From Chaetoceros tenuissimus (taxonomy: Eukaryota; Bacillariophyta; Thalassiosirophyceae; Chaetocerotales; Chaetocerotaceae): a stretch of DNA of 64,000 bases. This document shows, piece by piece, positions 53,444-63,951 of the stretch. Position numbers and translations under genes: made by a program. The DNA lies in NCBI GenBank assembly GCA_021927905.1, contig BLLK01000022.1, forward strand, positions 3,348,001 to 3,412,000, in the 5' to 3' direction. Numbering within the stretch: the stretch's first letter is position 1; every line of letters starts with the position of its first letter. Below the pieces are notes generated by a model. The model saw only the letters and a list, made by a program, of their open reading frames with translations. It did no database searches and was not told the DNA's origin.

Positions 53444-54453
53444 TGTAGATTAAAGTCGATCCGTATTGGTAACTCTTGTTGATAGTGAATGTAAATATTT
53501 TATGAGCAGGGAGAAGGTTTTTGCTTGTTGTAAAATCCTTCATTCCATATTCCACTAACGCAAATTCCGAAGCAGCAGATGAAATTGACACAATGAGAAG
53601 TCATCATTCAAAAGAAATGTAATAATGTGTCATGAATACTAGTAGATGAACACGTAATTGAAAGAAAACTGTGACTTCTTCCAATTCTGTTGAAGTCATG
53701 AAAAGAACGAAGGAAGGAACAAGGAATCGAAGAATCATCCTCTCCAGGCTTCTCTGGAAACAGGCTGGTGGCTGCTGCCCTGCGTGCTAAATACGTCAGT
53801 TTGGCTTCTGGGTGAGAAGGGTATATTGTCAATTGTTGTAGAATAGCCACGAATAAAGAATGGTCTACTATATCCGACACCACATCTCCTATGTACCAAA
53901 AGACGTAAGTACGTACTTAAGTACCTACATACCTCTACATACATCATAGTACAGCAACAAGTAGTATTTAAACTCAAGCAACACTACTTATTGATGATTG
54001 TAATACAATTAAATTCTTCAAAGCACCATTCTTTTCTAATTATATAAATTTTATATATAGCAATAAAAAAAACTAATCAAGAATGGGAGACGTGGCTGCA
54101 ATTTTAGGAGTATCTTCCAATGCTCCTAAACCTACCTCTCTATTGTGACCGCAATTCTTCGTGGTTACCTGAGACTCCTTCGCCTTCTATTCAAGGAGTG
54201 TCTATAGAATCGATTACAATAAAACTCTCAGGTAACTACTGAAGAAATGAAGCTACAGGGTAGGTATTTCAATTGAATTAGGTGTTAGTTTGTTGTTTGT
54301 TAGTGCTCTTATCGCGGTGGAGACCACCTTTCTTTTGGCGCGAAGTCAGCTATCAGTGAAAAGTGGAAATGTCTGAGCTAAATAATTTACTTAAGCCCGC
54401 CGTTAAAACATTTAACCGTCAAAAGGGGGGAGCAGTTGTGCACACGGTAGAAT
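53444..54453. other. Spacer at the end of unit 1
   Basis: No gene supported; frames at 53608 and 53735 are random-looking. 54161-54226 contains an 11-bp inverted repeat (GTTACCTGAGA / TCTCAGGTAAC) that could form a stem. The unit 1/unit 2 boundary follows a G-rich AAAGGGGGGAGCAG at about 54422. Confidence 0.45.
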
Positions 54454-55397
54454 CTTGCTCTCTTTCTCGTTTGTCCACCCCCTTACAAAGTGGTTCAAAA
54501 TAGAGCCATACATCAAGTCTCTCTGAAAGAGAGATACAGACGGACGATAGCGGTCTCAACCATCTATTCTCTTTTCTCCTCTCATCTCTATTATTACTGC
54601 ATATTCATTTGTTATTTTTTATGGTAGGCGTTAAAAATGAAAAGAAGTCTTACCTTGAAAAAATATAAATACTAATCCAATTCTGCAGAAAGATGATTCG
54701 ATTCATTTGAATGAGGGTGAAAAATCGTTGCACGACGCCGTAGAAGGGAAGGAACGACACAGCGACATAATGAGACGACTAGCAACCACAAGCAACTAAT
54801 TTCCAGCAGTAGCTCGCATGTCACAACAACTAGTACGGTCATCAACAATCTACTAACACTGACTATGATGTACTTGGTATTTGTTGCCAAGCGCTAGATT
54901 CCATTAGGATTGGAGTAATGGTTAATTTGATGATAAGTGACTGTACCACGGTAAGTGTTGGTTCAAGTGGTTCAAGTAAAAACCATCACAACTTGAATTT
55001 CCATTTGTACTCAAGCTATGTAAAAGTCCTCGAAAAAGACACAGAACGCAAATGAAAGGATTGGGAATAGGTCTGGGAATATTAAAACTGTATACACTGC
55101 TGTGCAAAGTACATCAAAGTCCTGAGAAGACAAAAACAATTGTGCATGCATTGTCTAAAACATCCTCAGTTTCTACGTGTTCACATAATTGAAAAAATGC
55201 GTAGTTACCAACAGCTGAACAGCTGCTCACAGATCTTTTGCATGAAGGATTTCACACCGCCAAAAGCAAGATCTTGTGCTGCTGCAATAATATTAAGTGA
55301 GACATTCGCACCATAGAGCAAGATCTTATTCTGCTGCAATATATAAAGTGACTTCGTCTTTATGCTAGCGCTACTTTTACCAAGAAAAGAATACTAA

Positions 55398-56770
55398 ATG
55401 AAAATGAAACAAGACAGGTCTAAAAATCACGAAAAGAGCAAATTTGCTAACAAGAAAAGAGCTCATCACATTGTCTATCACCCGAATTCAAGTTGGTTTG
55501 ACCCTCCTCTAAATGCCTGGATTCCAAATACCAATAGAATCCAGTTTCTAGTTTACGTCACTTTCGTAATGTATTGGTCTTACTGGCAAAATTCACTCCG
55601 TTCTGTGGAAGCCCCGTGGATGGAGCCAATACAGATGAGTTCTGCTCTAAGAATTGGTTGTTTGAGAATGATCACATCTTGAAATTTATTTCGGCTGGAA
55701 TGTTCATATTGGTGGCGTTTAGAGGGTCAAATAGCTATCAAAAGTACTGGGAAGGAAGAATAGCTTGGGGTAGAATTCAGACCGTCAGTGTAAGTGATGT
55801 GATTGCATATTGACTTTACTAAAAACAAAAGATACCCTTCTTAACCATTTCAACTATTCTAGAAAGATTTAGCTCATATGATGTGCTGTCATATCACCAT
55901 TGAAACTGCAATCGATGAAATTGAACTAAAAAGAATGATGACATATATCGGCGCTGTATCGATATGTGCAAAGGCCCGGTTACGTAGAGAGACAAGTATT
56001 CGTGAAGACTTGAAAGGCTTACTTTCTGAAAATGAAATCAAAGATATTGATAATGCTTTGCATAGTCCCAACTACTGTCTTGATGTACTAGGCCATTACT
56101 TGGCAAAACAAGTTCGAACAAAAAAGCTCGAACTGCCCACTAATGCACTTATCTACAGTTGTGGGGTTTTACAAATATCGAAAGCAGTTGGTGATATGGA
56201 AAGACTACGAAACTCATTCATCCCAGTTATTTATACATTGCACCAAAGATTTATCATGGTAATTTGGTTGGTGCTGGTTTCCATGCATTTCTTAAATAAG
56301 TACAGATGGTATACTATACCACTAGGTTCTGTTGTAGCTTATATTGTCTTGGGAATTGATGCAATGGGTTGCGAGATAGAAGGTAAGTTCTTTTTTTAAG
56401 AAGAAAAACATGAAGTTGATGCTTCTCATGTTTGTCTGTGTAATCTGAAATTGAAGAGCCTTTTGGATATGATAAGAATGATTTGAATTTGACAATGTTT
56501 TGCCAATCTATATTACAAGAAACGCAAGATATTTATCACCGACGATCAAAATTTGGAAATTCCCCTGTATTACAAAGATTGCAGTCACGACATGGTAGTC
56601 GTAGAGAAAGAAACATCGAGGCAATCAATGAAGCAGATAGACAAATCAGCTTTTCAAGGATTGTATCTACAATCGCGAATGATAATCAATACGTACTCAC
56701 AAGAAGTAGCTCCAAAGCAACCAGTAGTAGTTCGAGTGATCACGATATTGAAATGGGTGAAGAAATTTAG
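55398..56770 (+). CDS. Bestrophin-like anion channel (UPF0187 family), three exons, one frame break in exon 1
   Basis: Exon 1 55398..55790, exon 2 55863..56382, exon 3 56457..56770; introns of 72 and 74 bp with GTAAGT donors. Blocks typical of the family: HHIVYHPNSSWFDPPLNAWI, LVAFRGSNSYQKYWEGRIAW, GRIQTVSKDLAHMM across intron 1, FIPVIYTLHQRFIMVIWLVL and the near-terminal IEEPFGYDKNDLNLTMFC across intron 2 (the EEPFGxDxNDL signature). The frame of FVMYWSYWQN and that of LFENDHILKFIS differ by a single-base-type shift somewhere in 55560-55640. Family members are chloride/bicarbonate channels; in algae some sit in thylakoids. The C-terminal tail is charged and Ser-rich. Confidence 0.82.
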
Positions 56771-56878
56771 GTATAGGCTTAGCCCACCGTAGGATGAAAA
56801 AGATAATTGAAATCAAAATATTCATCACTATCAATTGAAGCTTCTAGTATTAACTTTGTTCTTTTGTCCTGCATGTAA

Positions 56879-57457
56879 TTAATCAATTTTTCTTTCTTCT
56901 CCATCGTCGCAAAAATGACCCAAACCAAAAAGCTCTAATGCTTCGTACCAATGCTGTTTCTCCATACCATCTGGGGTGTAAATGCACTTGACTCCCAACT
57001 CTCTCACACTCTTAATATTTCTCCATTCATTGTCAAAAAATACCATCTCCTCATAGTCCAATTTAGTCTTCTTTTTCAAATTACGAAAGTGATGTTTCTT
57101 ATCTGTCTCTTCTATTTCAACATGGTCTATAATTTCCTTCAAAGTCATTTTATTCTTGATTTGCAGCCATTCCATACATGTATGTGCCCATTCTGGCTCA
57201 TCAGTCCTCGATGCTACAGCCACTTCAATATCCATTCCATAATCTGTATTCAATTCCTTGATATGACATAATGCATGGCATGCCCCATTGAAAATATTCA
57301 CCTCTTGCTTTGCTCCATCCACAATTTTTTGTTTTTTTGTTTCTTTGCATGTGATTTGCTGTACTGGATAATAAAGCTGATACATCTCTGGATACCAAAT
57401 CGTAGTATCGAGATCAAATACAGCAAGTCGCAACTCTGGCTGTTTATTTCTGCTCAT
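56879..57457 (-). CDS. Magnesium-dependent phosphatase-1-like HAD protein (unit 2 copy)
   Basis: Same 192-residue protein as 49602..50180, with Lys for Asn in the KKKTKLDY block and Gln for His in the GMEKQHW block. All HAD catalytic motifs (LAVFDLDTTIWYP, ASRTDEP, VFFDNEWRNI) are intact. That both copies stay open and nearly identical, while neighbouring genes in the units are damaged, suggests either very recent duplication or selection on this gene. Confidence 0.9.
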   Translation of the reverse strand: MSRNKQPELRLAVFDLDTTIWYPEMYQLYYPVQQITCKETKKQKIVDGAKQEVNIFNGACHALCHIKELNTDYGMDIEVAVASRTDEPEWAHTCMEWLQIKNKMTLKEIIDHVEIEETDKKHHFRNLKKKTKLDYEEMVFFDNEWRNIKSVRELGVKCIYTPDGMEKQHWYEALELFGLGHFCDDGEERKID

Positions 57458-57824
57458 TTCTGAAAGCGAAAGTCAGCGACGAGAAGAGATGCAATAGTAG
57501 TCGTGCCGTCACGATTGGCAAGAATGGCGACTGGTTGAAATGTGATTACCTTTCCTTCGGAAGCTGTGTCTAGATTAATAGAAACCAGATCTGTACTCTA
57601 ACTCATAGGATTCAAACTTCGAAATAGGTTGATTAAGACTGATAGTAACCCGCAAAAGTAGGCCGGGTGATGAATTCTACAAATCCTTTCAACTCTCTGA
57701 TTTGGTTAGTTCTGTGTGTTTGTGCTGTGTGCTGTGTGCTGTGGTTTGGTGCTTTCGTCTCTCTATTGTACGTAGTGGGGTCTTCTTCCCGAAACCGGAA
57801 TAAGGCTTAAAAATGCGTCATTGT

Positions 57825-58036
57825 GATTTTCCTCAACAACATGATTTGGACAACTTTGTAGTGATATTTTACTGCGAAACAAAAGAATGCAAATCCAAGC
57901 GCATCCTGTACTACCAAGTTCATCTGATTAGATTTTCCTCAACAACATGATCTGGACAACTTTGTAGTGATATTTTACTGCGAAACAAAAGAATGCAAAT
58001 CCAAGCGCATTCTGTACTACCAAGTTCATCTGATTA
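57825..58036. repeat. 106-bp tandem duplication inside unit 2
   Basis: GATTTTCCTCAACAACATGA starts at 57825 and, with one base different (TTTGG/TCTGG), at 57931. Unit 1 has a single copy (from 50539). So the duplication happened after the units separated. Confidence 0.9.
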
Positions 58037-59161
58037 GAAAAAGGGGAAATTTTACACTTCTTCGGTAAACGAGAACCCTTCGAATTTAAAAAAATAGGAA
58101 TAGTAGTAGATTCGATTCTGTAAAAAAGACCATCTCTATTTAAAAAATTAGGTCATTATGCTACGTAGTGTGATTCTCTGATTGTGTGGAACAATACTGT
58201 AAATCTGCTGAGGACGCGTGAAAGCCAGCGCATTCTGCTGACTAGTAAGTTGCCTGCAGCATTCATTTGTGTTCAGCCAGCTCTTATGAGGACGAAGATG
58301 AGGACACCATCCTGCCACTGCCAAACACAATGCTTCGAATGCACTCTATGATTCGAGTTCTGATAGTCAAAACATTTACGTATTCTTCGGGCGAAGACGC
58401 TTTTGTGTAAAAATGTAGCTCGATGGTCTTGAGAATGTTAGGATTTCGTGTTCTTGTCAATACACCTCTTTCCATGGAGTCAAATACAATCTTGCTGTCG
58501 TTGTTGCGCAAATAAAAGAGAGGAGTGAGAGGAAGGTATGAGTTGAAATATATTTGTGATTATACACTGATAAAAGGTCAAAAGAAATCAACCAGCAGTG
58601 ACTTACATCATTACAATCATTCGTCTTCTCATCGGCATATCAGCATGATGAGATCTCCAAGAAGAGGAGTTGGGTCCACCACCTACTACCAAGTTTTCTA
58701 GGGATAAGACTTTGAGAAGGCGATATACAAGCTGGTTTCACGGATCGAGTAGATATCGTAGGAAAACACCCGGAGTTGGTACAAATTGTACGTTGACAGC
58801 TAAAAATAATGAAACGTCATCATGAGAAAAGCTAGGGGAAATACACGAGTGTTGCTACAAAATAAATATACAAAACCAGTTGGATCCGTTTCAGACCGAA
58901 CTTCTACAATAGGTGAGGAGACTTAATCTGATGGGGATCCAAGTGAATTTTTATATTTAAGGTTTTACATTATGTTTTACATCATACCATAATTTGTACG
59001 GTTCATCGTAGGAAAAAAAGATCCTAAAAGGCCTAAATGACTCCACTCATATGTTTTTGCGTAGAATCTACGGCAGCATCAAAAATCGTGAAACCAGCTT
59101 GTACGTCGGAACGGATTGAATGAAGAAGCCAATGAGTCATCTTTTGCCAAAGGACATACGC

Positions 59162-59740
59162 TACTATCTGATTGTCAATGCGGGCAGGCCAAATTTTCGC
59201 GCATTTTCTGTAATTTTTTTCGGCAACTTCTCGTGGCCACAGAAATTTCGGACTTGTCTTAGGCAATACTATAAATATTGAAGTTTTGCCTAAGACACTT
59301 TTTCGGGTGATGTAATCTTTTATTTAAGGTGAAAAAAATTACAGAAAATATTTGGCTCGAAAGGGCTTAAGTAAAAGGAGAATAGTCGCAGAATGTTGTA
59401 CCATACACGATCAGTATAGTATCAGTACATGAAAGGCCTCATTTAGGCCATTCTGACTTCTTCACGGAGCTTTTTGTCTTTAAAAAGCTCAAAATCTATG
59501 TAATATTTTCGAAGAATAAGCTATATAGCTGATTCTTATGAAAGGGCTTAAATAAATTAAGAAGCTAGAAAAAAACTTATCACCTTGTTTTCCATTAAGT
59601 ATGTCTATTTGTATGTACTTCACACAATATCCCAACTCTGTTTAAAAAGAGCTTTCGAATGATGTGTCTCTCACTTCCAACGGACCATTTTCAGATTTTT
59701 CTTAATTGGCTAGCACGCCCGCATTGACAATCAGATAGTA
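59162..59740. repeat. Perfect 24-bp inverted repeat upstream of the recombinase gene
   Basis: 59162-59185 (TACTATCTGATTGTCAATGC + GGGC) is the exact reverse complement of 59717-59740. The arms are 531 bp apart and the right arm ends 118 bp before the recombinase ATG. They may be recombinase binding sites or a regulatory inverted pair. Confidence 0.9.
59256..59295. repeat. Hairpin with 11-bp stem inside the element
   Basis: GTCTTAGGCAA (59256-59266) and TTGCCTAAGAC (59285-59295) are perfect complements around an 18-nt AT-rich loop. Confidence 0.8.
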
Positions 59741-59858
59741 CAACAAAACTACATCAAAAGGTTTTGTCATAAAGTGAAAGTGTTAGACTGCTTGATCCGA
59801 ATAAGGTACCCTCCGATCACAGTCTACTACTTTTTTGCTTTATTCTATTATCTTTAAT

Positions 59859-61466
59859 ATGGGGGGTGATTTGCTTACACCGTCCGAAACTAGCGAACGG
59901 GTTCTTCGCAAAGAAGTGAACTTTTGGTGGCTGAATAACGAAACCTGGAAACGTTCAGATGATTTTTTTACATGGACAGACGAGTGCTACGCTTGTGGGA
60001 AAAGAACGGAAGCTCCAAAAGACCTTTTCTGTGGGAATTACTGGTGCAAGAGAGAGTCGTATCAAGTCTGTAGGAGGAGTTGGCACCCAAACTGCTACAA
60101 GGATTGTACAGATATGTTTCCTATTCATGAACCAGATAAAGATAAGGATGGTTTGATTTGGGGGCAGAAGAAAACAAGCACCAGATTTATTCAGGCCAGA
60201 AAAGGAGATATGCTTGCAGCCCAATTCCAATGCGAATTCTGCTGGTTTGTAAATATTAACAAAAGGCATGGATCAGAATTTAGTGCGGGCGACAATGAGC
60301 AGTTGAAATTTTTTAGACGAGCCAATCTTGACATATTCTGGTCAAGAGAACCGAAAACTGTTAGCGATGTGGCGAAATATTGCAGTTATGCTCGCAAAAA
60401 TTGCAGGATTCTTGGTCTGGAATCTCAACTCCCCTTGCAAGCACCTTATCCAGTAGACGATTACTGTGGCATGACGATAGCCGTGTCGATTTTAATTCAA
60501 TCTCTGAGAGAAGGAAAGAATTCTAAATCTCATTTGCAATATAGCACTTTGGCAAAGATGCGGTCAGCTTTCGCTACTGGTTACGATGCTGCATATCAAC
60601 GTAATATTGTGAAGTCCCGAGTTGTGGAATATCGAGGAGGTCGATTGACAGAGAGCTTTAGTCCTACCAATTCGTCATTGTTCGATGCGTTTATGCTTGG
60701 ATTGAAAAAACGTACAGGAAGAGTTATTAACCAAAATCTGGGTATCTCTGTTGAGGTTTTGCTTGAAATATTGAAGCGCTACGATCTTGAAATCACAGAT
60801 GAGGATGATGATTTGCCCTACAAGAGATTAAGGGATATAATAGTTTGTGGTGCGGCCTTCGTCATTCTGTTTGGAGCCTCCTTGAAAGGAAATGAAGTTT
60901 TGATGCTTGAAAGATCCGAATTTGTGAAAATCAGAAACGCTGGAAAGACTGGTAATGTTGAAACCGAACATGTGGCAATTCCACTCATGGGGAGGTTCAA
61001 GGGTGAAACTGGAAATCGAAATAGTTTACTTGTCGTAGCAAGGGAGTCGAAAAGTGGAATTGAGTTTGCTCGATGGATCGATCAGTTGTCTGCTGTTCTT
61101 GAGATTGAGGATAAAAGCGAGAGCGTTGGTCCAGCAATCTGTTTCGAGAATGGCTCTCTCATGAATGCATCCTTCTTAAATGCAGAGTTACACGCTGTTC
61201 TATTGGACATTCAGTCTGAGTTGCCAAACCTTGTCGATCCTTCTATTGATGTGAAGAAGAAGTTTAGCATATCCCGTTCATTTAGAAGAGGAGCTACGAC
61301 ACGTGCTCGAGAGGCAGGAGTTTCAGACTCAGATATTGCTTTGATTAACAGGTGGCGCTCCATTCAAAATAATGCAGGAGGTCTTCCAAATCTTCGAATG
61401 CATGAACTGTATACCGAGGTTTCGCAAACGCTCAGTTCGAGTCTTCGCTTTTCTCAATCATTATAG
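59859..61466 (+). CDS. Tyrosine recombinase with N-terminal Cys-rich domain
   Basis: 535 codons from the ATG at 59859. Residues 43-83 hold a Cys/His cluster (CYACGKR, FCGNYWC, VCRRSWHPNC, YKDC) plus CEFC at 125-128, probably zinc-binding. Residues 170-290 look like the SAM-like core-binding domain. The catalytic domain has GASLKGNEVLMLE (box I, Lys343 where Arg is usual), SISRSFRRGATTRAREAGVS (box II, Arg476/Arg477) and IALINRWRS (Trp/Arg). The likely nucleophile is Tyr518 in MHELYTEVSQ. Tyrosine recombinases cut and rejoin DNA through a 3'-phosphotyrosine. It is intact and so perhaps recently active. Confidence 0.8.
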   Translation: MGGDLLTPSETSERVLRKEVNFWWLNNETWKRSDDFFTWTDECYACGKRTEAPKDLFCGNYWCKRESYQVCRRSWHPNCYKDCTDMFPIHEPDKDKDGLIWGQKKTSTRFIQARKGDMLAAQFQCEFCWFVNINKRHGSEFSAGDNEQLKFFRRANLDIFWSREPKTVSDVAKYCSYARKNCRILGLESQLPLQAPYPVDDYCGMTIAVSILIQSLREGKNSKSHLQYSTLAKMRSAFATGYDAAYQRNIVKSRVVEYRGGRLTESFSPTNSSLFDAFMLGLKKRTGRVINQNLGISVEVLLEILKRYDLEITDEDDDLPYKRLRDIIVCGAAFVILFGASLKGNEVLMLERSEFVKIRNAGKTGNVETEHVAIPLMGRFKGETGNRNSLLVVARESKSGIEFARWIDQLSAVLEIEDKSESVGPAICFENGSLMNASFLNAELHAVLLDIQSELPNLVDPSIDVKKKFSISRSFRRGATTRAREAGVSDSDIALINRWRSIQNNAGGLPNLRMHELYTEVSQTLSSSLRFSQSL

Positions 61467-62244
61467 AATTGTTTGTTGTTTCAATCAAATATTTCTCACA
61501 TTTCTTATTTTTAATAAATCTACAACAGGTAGTTTTTCCCTCGTCACATCTTGTCAGGATTTTTAGGGTGCTACAATTAGCAATGAGCTTTCTCACTGTT
61601 TCTTAGCCTTGGATGCCTGTTGCCAGCGTATTACTCACTAGATCTAAAGTCTATGGACAAATTCGGATCTTGACTTTCAATGACATGATACTAAAGTTCA
61701 AGACAGTCCTCCGAAATTGTAGCGTCTGAGAGATAGGGATAACAATGGGGGGTATGTCGTATCTAGATGAAGGAAGAAGGTTCATCTGCTACTCGTGAAT
61801 TGAGCGCTCTCAAGTTTAACTTGACTAGTCGCATAGAAGGTAAAAGAATAGAGAAGGGGAAGTGGATAGTGCAATCCATGTTTGGCCTTGAGCCATGAAC
61901 TGACAGTCTCTTATTCTAGTCGATGTTTGCAAGAACTTAGATTCTTGAACTCTATTGAGTTAAAAGTCGCATCTTCTCCTTTCAAGTGAGCAAAGATACC
62001 CGAATCTCGAGTCTAGCATACGAATCTCCCGAGTTATTCACCATGAGATTTTGTTCCTTGAACACAAATTGCTTCTTGGACTATCTCATAGGTAGAGGGT
62101 GAGCCTTGCTCTCCCCCCTGCCTTAATGTATCTCAGATACATTTATTTTGGACTATCTCTTCGGATCCATCGGCTTTAGAATTAGTGAGATAAACTTAAA
62201 CCCGTAACTACCGTTATCAAGTGATCATTCCCCGACATCCCTGC
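61467..62244. other. 3' non-coding part of the Crypton-like element
   Basis: No gene. TTGGACTATCTC occurs twice (62075 and 62148), the second shortly before the right end, and may belong to recombination sites. Confidence 0.5.
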
Positions 62245-62310
62245 TAAGGAGGATCGCATGTTTCTTCTTAATATTTGGAAGCGATTCTTTCTGGTCGTGC
62301 TACTAGTCAT

Positions 62311-63749
62311 TTGATAGTCTGTACAACAAAAGTAAATTGTGGTCATAAATTTTTTTATGAAGGAATGGTTTGTGTTTGATCTGTATTTTTCTGTATTTGC
62401 TCGGTCTGCCTGCATGAGTTCGGCAGTAAGTACGTAAGTACCGTACCGGTAACCCAAAAGCTCCAAAGTTCGAGTTCGAGAACACTAAAAACAGCTGCTT
62501 TCGAAGTTCAAGTTCAAGTTCAAGTATCAGTGAGAAGGCAAAGCAAACGAGGCATATGTATGTAACATGATCAGGCTTGCATCATACACTTGAAGTAATG
62601 ACCTTCCGAGAAGGCAAAAGTGAATAAGTCAGACCTATCATCTATCATTGCATGTTGCATGCGAGAAGGCAAAACATATGCATACTTTACGTACTCTTTT
62701 GAGGTAAATACAGCAACCTCTACTCATGCAACAACCTCGAAAAATTGAAAATAATTGCAAAATGAGGATTAGGTATTAATAACTACTTTACAAACAACAT
62801 ACCTCCAGAGGTACTCAAGATGTGATCTGAACGATTTAGTGGCACTATACAGAACAAGTTGCTCAGGAAAACGAGAATATACAACAAGCAAAGATATTCC
62901 TTTACAAATAACAAGCTCATGAATATATTATTCTGCATTATATTTTCTATGTAGTTACATTCATGTATTATTCTGCTTTTATAAAACTGTACGTATACTG
63001 CTGTCCTAATCCTTTTGTTGTGCGTTCTTCATGAAGCATGGTCGTCGCTGTTTTTAGGAGTATTTGTAGGAGAAATGTATGAAAAATAAACGAACTTTTA
63101 CGTATGAAAAATTTCTATACAGATTATTCTTATCCAAAGTGCAAAATAGGAATGGAAAATTATTTCAAAAAAACCTTGTTTCAAATACCTTTTTGATCTG
63201 AGGCCAGCCATGGTATAGTGTAAAATCCTTAGCCTTCAGCATGATGATGATGAGGATGGATGGATGGAGGATGGAAAGGATCGGACAACAATCCGATAAT
63301 AATCTTATTTATTTTATGCCGTTGAGGAACCAGGGAAGGCTGGGAAGGCTGTGCCTTCATGACTCCTCATCTACTATCTCCTCATTTTGGCTTCTCGCGA
63401 GAAGGCAATTGACAAAGCCATTGAAGTTGAAGGCATCATGCTTAGCCTTCCTCAAAATGAGGTGGTTAACATTTCGCTTCTTTTCTTATCCTGCTCCTAT
63501 ACGATGCATAGTAGAGTTATTTTTATTAATTAGAAAATGCAACAATGAAAGTCTTGCTCGTAGTAGTATTGTAATACTGTTCCTTAAAGTATTGAAAAAT
63601 GTAAATGTAAAGATTATTATTCTTATTTAGAACTGCAAAATAATAAAGATGGAAATTGTAAAAACTTGTTTCAAATCAAAAGAAATTTTGTTGATCACCT
63701 CTTCTTCTGAGGCCACTGAATTAATCCTTAGCCTTCAGCATAATGATGA
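62311..63749. other. Spacer between KIX-a and KIX-b (unit 2)
   Basis: Aligns with 51352..52861 with small indels, for example an extra TTCAAG near 62510 and loss of several short stretches near 63241-63270. No gene supported. Confidence 0.5.
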
Positions 63750-63951
63750 CTAGTAGGACGATGATGATGACAGTCTCCTACACACAATGCTTCGAATGCA
63801 CTCTATGATTCGAGTTCTGATAGTCAGAACATTTACGTATTCTTCGGGCGAAGATGCTTTTGTGTAAAAATGTAGCTCGATGGTCTTGAGAATGTTTGGG
63901 TTTCGTGTTCTTGTCAATACACCTCTTTCCATGGAGTCAAACACTATCTTG
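63750..63951 (-). CDS. KIX-b (unit 2), exon 2 only; exon 1 beyond the window
   Basis: From the acceptor TCTACAG at 63952 the exon reads KIVFDSMERGVLTRTRNPNI, LKTIELHFYTKASSPEEYVN, VLTIRTRIIECIRSIV, then a Ser-rich end and a stop. Unlike unit 1 KIX-b it keeps the CG and so the full third helix. By analogy with unit 1, exon 1 should lie about 240 bp to the right, outside the window. Confidence 0.65.

Larger units (their letters stand above)
48961..54453. repeat. Unit 1 of a ~5.49-kb direct tandem duplication
   Basis: CTTGCTCTCTTTCTCGTTTG at 48961 recurs at 54454. From there unit 2 follows unit 1 in order: upstream block, bestrophin 3' end, MDP-1 gene, spacer, KIX-a, spacer, KIX-b. Unit 1 lacks the body of the bestrophin gene and the recombinase insertion. 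Its 48961-49190 block overlaps the upstream region of the DUF1499 gene. Confidence 0.9.
58678..62244 (+). mobile_element. Crypton-like DNA transposon (tyrosine-recombinase element), 3,567 bp
   Basis: The boundaries come from unit 1: GGAGTTGGGTCC|TAAAGAGGATCG (51285/51286) is uninterrupted there, while in unit 2 GGTCC ends at 58677 and TAAGGAGGATCG resumes at 62245. The element begins ACCACCTACTACCAAG and ends GACATCCCTGC. I see no terminal inverted repeats. At most one base (C) is duplicated at the target. The only long gene is a tyrosine recombinase (59859..61466). Absence of TIRs, no clear target duplication and a single recombinase gene fit Cryptons. DIRS elements would also have RT, which is absent. 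Confidence 0.8.
58284..62310 (-). pseudogene. KIX-a (unit 2), exon 1 split by the recombinase element
   Basis: Exon 2 58284..58494 is intact and nearly identical to unit 1. Exon 1 is in two pieces, 62245..62310 (start ATG at 62310, MTSSTTRKNRFQILRRNM) and 58607..58677. Together the pieces total 137 nt, three fewer than the 140 nt of unit 1, so the frame was open before insertion. The insertion ends the coding sequence shortly after NMRSSL. Confidence 0.85.

Noticed and set aside
53608..53977. Two overlapping minus-strand ORFs at the end of unit 1
   Set aside because: No homology, no splice context; overlapping frames of equal quality suggest non-coding DNA.
59033..59266. 77-codon minus-strand ORF inside the Crypton-like element
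   Set aside because: Overlaps the inverted-repeat arm and hairpin; no domain; probably chance.
59859..61466. DIRS-type retrotransposon
   Set aside because: The tyrosine recombinase would fit, but the precisely bounded 3.6-kb insertion has no reverse transcriptase or RNase H.
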